Source: Owenia fusiformis
Taxonomy: Eukaryota; Annelida; Polychaeta; Sabellida; Oweniidae
Assembly (NCBI GenBank): GCA_903813345.2
Contig: CAIIXF020000005.1
Coordinates: 7,381,375-7,445,374, forward strand
Reading direction: 5' to 3'
DNA length: 64,000 nucleotides
Part shown: one piece after another, positions 10,441 through 24,000 of the stretch
How positions within the stretch are numbered: position 1 is the stretch's first letter
Layout: each line of letters starts with the position of its first letter
Position numbers and translations under genes: made by a program
The notes under the pieces: model-generated
Databases searched by the model: none
Told to the model about the DNA's origin: nothing
The model's input: the letters and a program-made list of their open reading frames with translations, nothing else

Positions 10441-13400
10441 ATGAACATGAGTTGCCCAGCCGGATTTGAAGATGAAGAGTTCGATGAAGATGGCTTCATG
10501 TTCTCAAACGGTCCAAGTGATGAATATCAACGAAAGCAGTCCCCGCAAAAACCCTCAAATTTTCAAAGCTATCAACCAAGGCAAAGTGTATGTAATTTTG
10601 TAATTATTTCTTTTTTCAATTTCAACTCAAGTCAAGACCAAAGTGAAAGTAAAATTATTGTTCTTTTTGCATTGTCTAGATTGATACCTACTAGGAATGG
10701 TTTGTCTTGTTTAGATAGTTAAAACTTTCAAAAGGTTTATTTATTGAGATGGTATGAATTGTTTTGCTACTGTAAGTAACAGTACAGTACAGTTAACTTG
10801 TCAAGAGCTCACTAAACCGTAACAGGACGTCCCAGCTCAGATGAGTTAGATTATCAGAGTTTTTACTCACATGTGAAGTGTTTCCAACAATATCTGATTT
10901 GTTAAATGGTTATGAATGCTTTCTTTTACAAATGCATTATGACAGCTCCAAATGAATCTACTGGATCCATCTATTTTTAGATGTTTCAGAAATTAGAAGA
11001 GTTCGGGAAATTCCAGTTTATTGAAATCGTCTTTCTCAAGATGAAACTATTCGTTGAAAAGTTTATAATCAGGAAATATTGACAGGTTGACACACAAATA
11101 GAAGATCCTGAAACTTCATAGGTGAAATTGGTTTGTCAAAATAAAAATTCCCCTTTTTCCGTAACAATCTATGAGTATACTAGGCATTTTCACGAATAAG
11201 TGACACTTTTCCATTTCAAAATGTCAAAATTTTTTTTTCAAGTTTTCCTTATTGTTTATGAAGATTTTTACACTTTCATATGTCAGGCTCCTGACAATGT
11301 AAAAATTCTTAAGTATCCGCATCTGCAAATTTACAAAATATTGTCATCTTTATAGGTACTGAAATTGGCATTACGGACAATTCACTCTCAATATGTTCAC
11401 AAACCAACATTCAAAACAGGAATATATTTGTTTCTGACATATTTTTATAAGTCTTATATCATTGATAACACATTTTGTACAACAACTGGCTGCAAAATAT
11501 GAAGAAAAAGTATTATTTGTTTTGAACATGTCTACCTTATCACTTAATGAATTATATTTTACAAAATAAAGTCATATTATTAGCTTAATTCACATTGCAG
11601 CCCCAACAAAAGTATCCAATTTTGTGGATTATTCCATGGTCTTTCAATTGCTATCTACTGCATTATCTGTATTTGTTTCAAAATCTGTCAATTAATGTTT
11701 AAATAGTGAAAGAGATAGCATTACGGACACCTCAAATTTGCTTGTTTTAAAATCTTTCCAGTTTTAGGTCGCAAAAGCAAGTTTTGTTTGAAGATATATA
11801 TATACAAAAATCTTTTTGTAACAATTATTGATCAAAATAATTGAATATGTATACTTAATGGACTTGATTTTGCCCACTTGCCTAGGTATATAATACATTT
11901 GTAAACATACATTGAATGTTACAAAGAAATGAATGATTTAACAGTATATACTAAATATTGAGCAAGATAATTAGAGGAAAACAATATGTACCTAGATTGA
12001 ACAATTTAAGAAGTGAAATCACTTGGATATGGTCCTATTTAATTATTTAATTAATTATAGTCATTTTATCTCAAACATTATGGATATCTCAGTTTACCAC
12101 TGATTACTATACTTATGTTGCAATTTGGTATGTTTTGACGAGAATGTTATGTGGTAATATCGTTCTATTGGAACCATATTACTGTTTTAGTTTTGTCCAA
12201 CAAATTAGTCTTGCTTCAAGACACATATCCACCAAGTTAGGCAATTCAAATCAATGAACATAAGCTTAAGGAAAGAACAAGGCAAGGTAAACAATTGACT
12301 ACACTACAAACTTAAAGGTGTATATCAAATGACACAAACAATTTAAAATGAATATATAAAATTGAAAATGAATTATGCTTTTCATATATTTAACCAAAAT
12401 GAACTCGAAGCAACCTTGCTGCTCTGTTTTTGGGTACTTGCTGTTCTTTGGTCTAGTTGTTACAAAAGATCAAAACTCATCATCTCCATGTATACTGTAC
12501 AAGTAAAGTACAATGTATTTATATGAATTCAAATATCATGGTTTTTGATGCAATGCTTTTTTGATACTTCATGAGTCATTTCAGAATGTGTTTTCAGTAT
12601 AAACTCATTTCAGTACAATGGGTTAAAAGCTTTAGACTATATCACTAATAGATACATTGCCTTTTAAGTGCAACATTTTTAATTTTTTCTTTCTGGTACA
12701 TGTTTCCTCTTATTTTCTTTTGCTGGTTTATATTTTTAACCTAATATCTTTTTCCTTCTCTGTATACTTTGTTTTTTTTCCATTTTTACTTATAAAGGTA
12801 AAATTACTACTTTGAAAATAAGTTATTTTTGCTATAAACATTAAATCAATAGGCTTGAGGTGTCCGTAATGTTTTTTAAAAAACATTTATTCTTTTTATT
12901 TGTTTCCATTTATTTCAATAAACTAGATCTAGTTTTGACTCATTATGCCTAGTAAAGACTTGGAATTTAAAATCAATTTTAATTAATTTCTGCCTCATTT
13001 TTAATCAGAACTGATGTTTGTAAAATGGACCCCCATAGCTTATGGTAAAAAAAAATTCAAATATTTTTAGTGGCAATACCAGTTTAAATTTAATAAACAT
13101 GTGTAGAGAGACACTTAGGAAATATTTAACAGTGATTTTGGGGATAAAGTAAGCTAATTTTACAATTTGAACTGATAAACTATGTAGCATTACGGACACC
13201 TCACAACATTCCAGACAACATATCTGCTTCTGTATCATAAAGTAAAAGGTCAATCATTGTTAAATTATTATTTAATTGATAAGTTGTGTTCATTTCATTA
13301 AAAAATAAGAATAGTTAAGATATAAGTACTGTGTAAATTGTAGAAACTTTGCCATTACGGACACCTCATGGTTTGTGACTCCTAAAATATGATTCAGAAC

Positions 13401-14984
13401 TTTTATTTGCTATTTGTTGATTAATTAATTCCAAGTGAAAAGCTTTTTATAAGTTATATATGAATATGTTAGCTATTCAAAATCATTATATATGAAGGAA
13501 AATACTCAGCTGCAGATTTTCTGTATTAAAAAACATAAAATACCTCTCCAAAAAATGGAAAAGTGTTACAGAGTAGTCATGACATAAAAACGGTTACAAC
13601 TTGGGCTATATGACAGTGTTTGAAACAATTTAAAAAACATAATAAAGATAAATGATTTAGCTACCACTTGGTATCAAAATTGTCTATGTATCTATGATAT
13701 TAGCTCTTCTGTGATCATGTAAACATGGTCACAATTTAAGTGAAATGCCTGTTACACCAAAAAACAGCATATTTTGGGTCATTACTTGTTGATTTTTCAA
13801 AATAAGCATCAACATATTGTAATTTTTCATGATGTGCATATAAGAACATTATGATACCAACTTCTAGAAAGCATTGTTTTTCTTTTATACCTTTAATTGA
13901 ATAAATAAGGATGCTGTTACAAAAAAATACTGAAAAGTGTCACTTATTCGTGAAAATGCCTACTACACATTACTACATAAACAGGCAAATGTCTTTACAC
14001 ATGGACCTTAACCTTTGTATGCTCCTAAGTGTTATTCCAGGATGGCCTTTTAAAGGTGCAATAATTAGTGCAGAGGGGTCATTCAACGATCATGGACCAG
14101 TGTCAAAATATATTTAAGTTTGGATATTTCATCAAGACTAACATCTATTTTTATTATCTACAAAGATACCCCCTAGATAAACATTATTTTAGCTGATATT
14201 CCTCTTGAAACATAGTGGATCTTGAAAATATAAAAGTGGAAGTCTCCTTTTTCAAGCTTTGAACTGAATTTACACTTCTTAATGCTGAAATTGATAATTT
14301 ATTCATACATTTTAAGAAAATAGGTATGTCAAAGAAGATGTTAAACCAAATATTGCCTTGATAGCTCAGAAAAAATGAAAAAACTTTCCTATTTTCTCTA
14401 CAGTCCTTATTGCCCCTTTAACTAAACAGTGAGCATCATATTTTATTTTCTATTCCAGGGAGGTTTTGGACCCCCACCAGCTAGATTCAACAATAGAAAC
14501 AACTACAATGGCAACAAACAATCTACCAGAACTCCCAACAGGTTAAAGCAATCACACAGAGAAAGAACAGTCCAACAAAATGGGTCACAAAATGGCAACC
14601 ATAGAAACCTGGATTCCAGGAATATGCCAGTTGATAGAGATGACTTTAGGTCTGCTGTGCAAAGAGGAAATATTGATGTGATCAACCAGTATTTAAATGA
14701 TGGTACAGTTTTATTTATCAACAAATGGGATTTAGGAATGGAGACCAGCAATTGGTTCACAAAAGCTACCTTGATCTCAAATGGACCTTTTTATTTTATT
14801 TGTTTTATTTTAATCCATGATAAGTGCAGTTGCATGCTTATATATAAACTCATGTTGAAACCATTGAATCCGAGAGGTTCATCTATACCTTTCTCATACT
14901 CTCTCTCTCTCTCATATAATTCTTGAATTCAATTTTGTTGCATTTTAAGCTCACATGGTGAGCTATTGCAATCGCTCACTTGTC

Positions 14985-15016
<32 letters not shown>

Positions 15017-18000
15017 CGTCCGTCCGTCTGTCCGTCAACAATAGTGGCACGTTTTAAAACCTCTGTCAATAGGATTCCTGTTTTAAGTTATTTCTGTTCA
15101 ACATCAATACAGAAAACCCCCCTATGACTCCTGGTTCAAAAGCTCGCCTATTTTAAAAATGGCCGTCACTTTTGTCCCGCGAAATTCACTTTTGGCTCAT
15201 TTCCTAGCTTTACAAATAATTTCAGGTGTCCTACATTGTAAAAATCCATGTCAATGTAAAGATTAGATATATGAAATAATTTTGTTACAAAAAATCAGCA
15301 AAAAATTGTATCCATTTATTTTTATTTTCAGCCATTTTAGTTAACATTGATTTGTCTATCTGACTCGCGAAATCCACTTTCTGTCAATAACAGTGGCACG
15401 TTTTAAAACCTCTGTCGATAGGATTCCAGTTTTAAGTTATTTCTGTTCAACATGAATTCAGAAAACTCCCCTATGACTCCTGGTTCAAAAGCTCGCCTAT
15501 TTTCAAAATGGCCGCCATTTTTGTCTCGCGAAATTCACTTTTGACCCATTTCCTAGCTTTACAAATAATTTCAAGTGTCCTACATTGTAGAAGTCCATTG
15601 CAAAGTAAAGAGTAGATGTATGAAATAATTTTGTTACGAAAAATCAGCGAAAAATTATATCCATTTATTTATTTTCAGCCATTTTAGTTAACATTGATTT
15701 GTGCATCTGTCTCGCAAAATTCACTTTTGGACCATTTACCTTTAACCCTCTGTCGATAGGATTCCCATTTTAAGTTATTTTTGTTCAACATCAATACAAA
15801 AAACTCTCCTATGACTCTTGGTTCAAAAGCTCGGCTATTTTCAAAATGGCCGTCACTTTTGTCTCGCGAAATTCACTTTTGACCCATTTCCTAGCTTTAC
15901 AAATAATTTCAGGTGTCCTACATTGTAAAAATCCATGTAAAGGGTAGATATATGAAATAATTTTGTTACAAAAAATCATCGAAAAATTGTATCCATTTTT
16001 TTATTTTCAGCCATTTTAGTTAACATTGATTTGTCTATCCGACTAGCGAAATCCACTTTCTGTGGCACGTTTTAAAACTTCTGTCGATAAGATTCCTGTT
16101 TTAAGTTATTTCTGTTCAACATCAATTCAGAAAACTCCCATATGACTCCTGGTTCAAAAGCTTGCCTATTTTCAAAATGGCCGCCATTTTTGTCTCGCGA
16201 AATTCACTTTTGACCCATTTCCTAGCTTTACATATAATTTCAAGTGTCCTACATTGTAAAAATCCATATCAATGTAAAGAGTAGATGTATGAAATAATTT
16301 TGTTACGAAAAATCAGCGAAAAATTATATCCATTTATTTATTTTCAGCCATTTAGTTAACATTGATTTGTCCATCTGTCTCGCAAAATCCACTTTTGGAC
16401 CATTTACCTTAAACTCTCTGTCGATAGGATTCCCATTTTAAGTTAATTTTGTTCAACATCAATACAAAAAACTCTCCTATGACTCTTGGTTCAAAAGCTC
16501 GCCTATTTGGTTGCCATTCTTGTTTCGCGAAATTCACTTTTTGCCCATTTCCTAGCTTTACAAATAATTTCAGCTGTCCTGCATTGTAAAAAGCCATGTC
16601 ACTGTAAAAGGTAGTTGTATGAAATAATTTTGTTACAAAAAATCGGCAAAATATTATATCCGTTTTTTTTTTTATTTTCAGCCATTTTAGTTAACATTGA
16701 TTTGTCCATTTGTCTCGCGAAATCCTCTTTTGGACCATTTGCTCAAAACCTCTGTCGATAGGATTCCAGTTTCAAGTTATTTTTGTTCAACATCAATACA
16801 AAAAACTCCCCTATGACTCCTGGTTCAAAAGCTTGCCTGATTTCAAAATGGTCGCCATTTTTGTCTCGCGAAATTCAATTTTGGCCCATTTCCTAGCTTT
16901 ACAAATAATTTCAGGTGTCTTGCATTGCAAAAAGCCATGTCACTGTAAAGAGTAGTTGTATGAAATAATTTTGTTACAAATTATTGGCAAAAAATTATAT
17001 CCGTTTTTTTTTCAGCCATTTTAATTGACTGAGAGACAGATGGCTTGAAATAATTTTGTAACAAAAAATCAGCAAAAAATGTGACCATGTGAGCCCAGTA
17101 CCCACGGTACTAATTTTTATTATATATCTGGTCAGGAATTTAGAAAAATACAATTTCTGTTGTAGGTATTGCAGTAGATACAGTGATGCGTACAGGTTGG
17201 ACCGCTCTCATGTATGCAGCCAACAGTGCAAATACACCTACTGTGCAATTGTTGCTTGACAAAGGAGCAGATCCAAATTTTAATTGTGGTAAGAGTGCTC
17301 AGTGTAGCGTAGCTGAAGGAGTAATCATTTTCACCATTTAAAGAGCACTTTGCAACTTATTCAAAGATATTCAACATTTACCTGTATGCATATTTTGTCA
17401 GTGCTATAGCTAAAGAAGTAGAGCTAGTAACTGAGAAAATATTCAGCTTCTTTTATGCTTTAAAGATAACTTAAAGCCGAGGTAATTCTTTTTTATTCCA
17501 GACCAATATACAGTTCTTATAGCAGCATGTTCTTCCACAAGTGAATTTGAAGATGAGCTGCTTAGCACTATAAACCTGCTGATAAAAAATGGGGCCAACT
17601 GCAATGCTTATGACAGGTAAAAAGTTCAGACACCATATATCCTCACTGTTGTGCATTTCAGACACCATACATCCTCAATAATATGCATTTCAGACATCAT
17701 ATGTTCTTATTCGTGTACATCTCAGATATATGTAGAGGTGTCACGGTCCAAAAAAATTTCGGTACGGTACGGAACGGTACAGATGGTCTCAGAACACGGT
17801 ACTTTCGGGACTAGACAGAACATTAAAGAAAAATGATGCAATGTCTGATGATGGCAGTTTCACTTTTCAAAATCATATTCAGAAATAAAAAACATCAATT
17901 TAAATCTAATATAACGCATCTGCCACAAATGTGATCGGCATTTTACATAATCTGCACGGTGTACTATCACCAATTCGTTTACCTTGTAATATCAGAGTCC

Positions 18001-21000
18001 CAAAATACTTCCAAACTGCCGACTTTTTCAACTTAGATGCCGGCTCGATTTTTCAATTACTTTTCTACATCCGGCATACTGATAATGCACTCGATTTGCG
18101 AACGACAATGAAGAAATTTACGAACAAGCATTACCATCTTCCTGAAATCGCAGGTCCGTTAATAACAATTTTCAATGCAAAGAAGTGTAATTTAGGTACG
18201 AGGTAAGTGAAAATATTTAATTTTTCAGAATGAAATTGGAGGTGTTCCTCGCTATTTGTACACATTTTTATGCATTTTAGGAAAGGAATTTATGTACTGA
18301 TACCGTACCGGTATTAACCCTTTCTGTCCCATGTCCCGAACCAAAGCATCTGGACCGAAATTCTGTCCAATATCGGGAAACCGTGACACCTCTTATCATA
18401 TGTCCTTTTAATATACATTTCAGACACCATATGTCCTCACTGTTGTGCATTTTAGTCACGATATTTCCTCAATAATATGCATTTCATACATCACATGTTC
18501 TTATTAGTGTACATTCTATATATCATGAGTCCTTTTGATGTACATTTCAGACACCATATGTCCTCACTAATGTACGCAGCTAAGGCAGGCAGGGCTCTAG
18601 TCATACAGAAACTTCTTGAACAAAATGTTGACATTAACAAACAGGACTCTAGAGGTTGGACTGTAAGTTAAACTCATAATTCATTCATACTCTATGATAC
18701 CCTTTAATGTAAGCATATACTTTGGCCTTCTTTAGTATGTGATATATTGTACAGTCATGCAGATGCAAATGAACAAAAATTTAACTGTACAAAACTGTGT
18801 ATGTGATTCCATATTTAAGCAGAAAATGCAGAAATTATTTGAAAACGTGAAGGTTATGTACCCAGGCCCGTAGCCAGCATTTGCCAAGGGGGGGTTCAGT
18901 TTTCAAAAATTTCCAGGGGGGTTCACATTTGACAATTTTGGCCCAAATATGGCTAAAATCACTTGAAAAGTGCTCAAAATGGTGATAAACTGCATGATTT
19001 TGAAAGAATTTTTTGCTAGGGGGGGTTCGCCCGAACCCTGCGAACCCCCCCCCCTGGCTACGGGCCTGTGTACCTGAGGAAAGCAAAATTCAGAGATGAT
19101 ATGGCTCAGAATCTATTTTTGATTGTGTTGGTCTTGTGAACTTTTCAGAGAGCAATGAAGAGGTGACATGACATCATGAACAGTATGGATTGAATTCATA
19201 TTTTGAGTCCAATATATGGTGCCATGATTAATTTATTTTTATTTTGTCAAAAATTTTGATCGAGTTGAAACCATTTTTGCTTGCAGAGAATCACAAAGAA
19301 TTTATGCGCTTTTAAAAAACAGTGCAGAATTTTTACCATGAGATCAAAGATCTCTCCAGCATTAAAGCAACTGAGTGCTGTATCCTGTTGAAAATTAGAA
19401 AATTACATGCCACCCTGTTGAAAATAACAAAATTACACGCCACCCTGTTGAAAATAAGAAAATTTCATGCCATCCTGTTGAAAATAAGAAAAAAATTACA
19501 TGCAACCCTGTTGAAAATTAGAAATGTGCATGCCACCCTGTTGAAAATTAGAAAATTACATGCCACCCTATTGAAAATAAGAAAAAAAATTACATGCCAC
19601 CCTGTTGAAAATGAGAAAATTACATGCCACCCTGTTGAAAATAAGAAAATTACATGCCACCCTATTGAAAATAATAAAAAAAATTACATGCCACCCTGTT
19701 GAAAATAAGAAAATTACATGCCATCCTGTTGAAAATAAGAAAATTACATGCCACCCTGTTGAAAATTAGAAAATTACATCCACCCTGTTGAAAATTAGAA
19801 ATGTGCATGCCACCCTGTTGAAAATTAGAAAATTACATGCCACCCTGTTGAAAATTAGAAAAGTATATGCCACCCTGTTGAAAATTAGAAAATTACATGC
19901 CACCCTGTTGAAAATAAGAAAATTACATGCCACCCTGTTGAAAATAAGAAAATTACATGCCACCCTGTTGAAAATTAGAAAATTACATGCCACCCTGTTG
20001 AAAATTAGAAAATTACATGCCACCCTGTTGAAAATTAGAAAATTATATGCCACCCTGTTGAAAATTAGAATATCACATGCCACCCTTTTGAAAATTAGAA
20101 ATTACATGCCACCCTGTTGAAAATTGGGAAATTACATGCCACCCTGTTGAAAATTAGAAAATTACATGCCACCCTGTTGAAAATTAGAAAATTACATGCC
20201 ACCCTGTGGAAAATTAGAAAATTACATGCCACCCTGTTGAACATTTGCTTTCACCCTGCCAAAAGGGAGAAATATTGAGATATTTTGCCCAAAACAGTTT
20301 AAAATCAGAATTCAGCACCCTCTAGAAATCTTGGGGAAATAACTGCAAGGTGTACATGTACTATATGAATTGATTCTAGGCTCTGTCTCATGCTGCATTC
20401 AAAGGTCACCAAAGAGTAGTGACGCTACTTCTTAACCATAAGGCAGACCCCAATAAACAGTGTACAGATGGTAGGACAGCATTGGATCTGGCTTCTGAAA
20501 GCGGCTTCACAAAGGTATGTTCTGAAAAATGTTGGGTTTGATTAATATGTTGGGTGGATCAACCATGTATGAATTGTCATTATGATATGAAGTGTTCATG
20601 TAAACAGGGAAACCTGAAAAGGATAAGTCAGGGTCTATGGACATTGATCAGGATATTGATATTACTAAAAATTGTCATGTCAACTCAATCACACATATCA
20701 TTAAACCAATTAGCCAAAAGAATCAATTTGTATCACGATTAATACAGAATATTGGCATCAAAGACAATGCATATTAATATGCTGTTTGTCTTGACCCCTG
20801 TACATCCTTTATTATTAAATCTCTTCAGCATAAGACTAAATTATTTCTTTTCCTTCGTTATAACTTCAACTTTGATTTCTTATCTTCCAACTTTCTATAA
20901 CTTTTTACAATTAAGTTTTAACATTTTAATAATATAATACAGTACATGTATACAAAAGTATAAAATCAATAATTGATATAATATACAAACCAAATCTTGT

Positions 21001-24000
21001 TCAATTCCAACATCAATTAAATATGAAATGGAATATTGTAGTTTAGAACCACATGTCCTGAACATTCACTAATAATGAAAGAACCACATGTTCTGACCAT
21101 TCACTAATAATGATATGAAAGAACCACATATTCTGAACATTCAATAATAATGAAAGAACCGCATCCTGAACATTCACTAATAATGAAAGAACCACATGTC
21201 CTGAATGATAAGATAGATAGGGGTGCACCCCCCCCCCCTGGCCAAAAATTCTTTCGAAATCATGCAGTTTTTCACCAAGTGATTTTAGCCATTTTGGGGC
21301 CAAAACCTCACTCACAACTTCTGTTGGCAAAAGCTGGCTACTTGCCTGCTGGTATTAAATATTGACTATATGTATGAAGCAGACATAAACAGTATGAAAT
21401 GATATACATGAGAGTATACAGTATAATATAATAATGGCTTGAAACATGGAAACATGCATATGTTGGATATACTTAGGATAGAATCATAAAACCCAAAATT
21501 ACGCATCAGGATAAACCATTTACAAAATTATGAATGAATTAACATACATCAAAAGTATATATGGAATCAGATTAGGCTACAAACTTCCACATTGGGAAAT
21601 TGAAGTATTAAAATTTTACATAAAATCTCAAGATAGGATAAATCTAGTCAAAAAAGAATGTGAAACAAGAAGGGAATGGGAGGGGACTGAGGACTGTGGG
21701 TGTTACTTCTGTAAAGTAAGACTTGGCCTTGCATAAACGTAAGTGTCCATAAACTATATACATGCACATATCATTAACATTACTATACTGGATCAATCTA
21801 AACCTTAATCAGTTTGAAACTTTAAGCCAGTAACATATAGTATACAGGGTGTCCCGAAAGTATGTCCCCTGGGCAGACATGTACCAATGTCTCCATAGTA
21901 TGTGTCATATATCATTTTAAAGCTTATCCAAAGTTTCATTCATTTTCCAAGTATCATGGTTGTTCCACTCACAAATGGTAAAAGGTTACAGGCATTTAAA
22001 ACTTACTGTTTGGCCAAAAGTATAGTCCATTTCAGTATCCTGGAAACCGGCCTGACCTGAATCTGACCAAAAATATGGGTGCTATTGTCCAAGATAGGAT
22101 GGATATTGAGTTCTAAAAAGAGGAAATTCAGGATAGACACTCCAAGGAAACTCTTCTAGAATGCCTTATGAGGATTACAAAATGCCACATCCCTATTTGA
22201 AGCGTGTTTAAGGTCATATTTTTTTATAGAAAGCATTGCTGCTGTTAACATGGCCTAGGGAGACACACCAACTATTATTTTGGTGTAAAACTGACTTTAA
22301 TTTTGTAACAAATCAATTTTACAAATCAATGTGATTTTGGATGAGCTTTAAAGTGATATATGACACATACTATGTAGACATTGGTATTTGTCTGTCTAGG
22401 GGGGCATACATTTGGGACACCCTGTGCATAATATTCGACTTTGTAATGTTGTACAAGGTTCTTTACATGCTATTAACTAAAACTGCAATTTCTAGTTTGC
22501 TGTATCCATTGAAGTGATTAAAAAGTTGTTGTTTTCATTTACTAGTATCTTTATTAATGCAAAGATTACAAAATTTTCTTCTCAAAACAGTCAGATTCTA
22601 TAGTTGAATGCAATAGGATTTTCAAAAAAAGTCCAAAACCAAAATCAACAGTTTAAAGAACCAATATTAAAAGGCCTGAAGACAGTGTTGTTTCTTTTTC
22701 AGATATATGATATATTAGACGATATGACTGCTGATGATAGAAAACTAGGCACTATGAAACCAACTGTATTGTCCATACAACAAGCTGAAGCTGCTGGAGA
22801 TGCCAAAAAGAAAAATGTTCAGTTTAATTCTTGTGACCATCTCAAGCCTTCTAATACTCAGTAAGTTTTAATTATTAAGTCTTGATTCAAGCCCTTGTGG
22901 CCCCGAGCCAGGGAGGCTATCATTACAGATAGTTACAAATTAAAAAGATTTCAAGAGAAGTCCCATTATCACTAGGCTTTTGTAAAATCTAGTATCTAGA
23001 AATAGCTAATATGCCTTGCCATAATGAACAGAGTACTTTGATTACCATTTCTTTGATTTTGAGGAGCTCCCTAAATCCACAAATTGCTTGGGTGTTTAAT
23101 GATGGATACTCTTCACAATAAAGATTGAACTACAACTGATGTTGAATGTTTATTTGCAGGGGTTACAGAAGTCTTGGCGGACTAGAGCTCTTCTTACATG
23201 GGCTAGACTGTTCAGATCTTGTTCCATTGTTTACGGATCATCAGATCACATTTGAGGCATTTCTGCTCATGGATGAAGATGCTCTCATTAAGGTACATAA
23301 TATCAAATAAAAATCATTTCATCTTTCCAGCATTAAAATAAATGGATGCATGCTGTACTTTTTTGAGAATTCTGCATGAACCTTTTATAATAGTGAAATA
23401 AGTGCAAGATAAATAGAGTACCACATATAGTCGTATAGCCGTGCTTCACTGTTTCATTTTTCTCATGATTAAAAAACAACCTTTTTCCAAATTGTTCTGA
23501 AAAGCATCTGGTTACCTTACACACTAGGCTCTTAGAGTCATTGCACCTTGAAATGTGTTGAATATTCACTTGTATATCTAAAATATTCTGTAGCATGGTT
23601 TGATTAGAATTTAAATAATTGAGACGTTCATTGCAGCTTGGTGTGGAAAAGATGGGTGTACGTAAGAAGATTCTCGATGCCATTCTGGACAGTCACAAAG
23701 CAGAATGGAAACAATCCAGTATTATAAATCCTGGAATGGCGCCTAAGTCAAGTTATAATAGAACTATAACGTAAGTTAGCTGGATGCAGTTTGCTAGAAA
23801 GTTGGCTTATGGTACAACTATAGAAAGCTAAGATTTATTTTTTTTATCACAATATATTCAAGTTGTAAAGTCCTTTTGAAAAGGTAACCTATCTTTTTTG
23901 GATATGCTCAAAGTTTTCAAGAAATTAAAAAATGGAGCAAACATTTTCTGCATGGAAGAACATTCCAAATTTTATTGATTCTTTTCCAGTTGTCAGGATG

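Noticed and set aside
17931-18206. 91-codon ORF inside the hAT-like element
   Set aside because: No transposase or BED-finger motif visible; probably chance.
19322-20120. Open frames of 126, 105 and 110 codons over the 30 bp array
   Set aside because: They exist only because the repeat period is a multiple of three; the peptide is a pure repeat on both strands.
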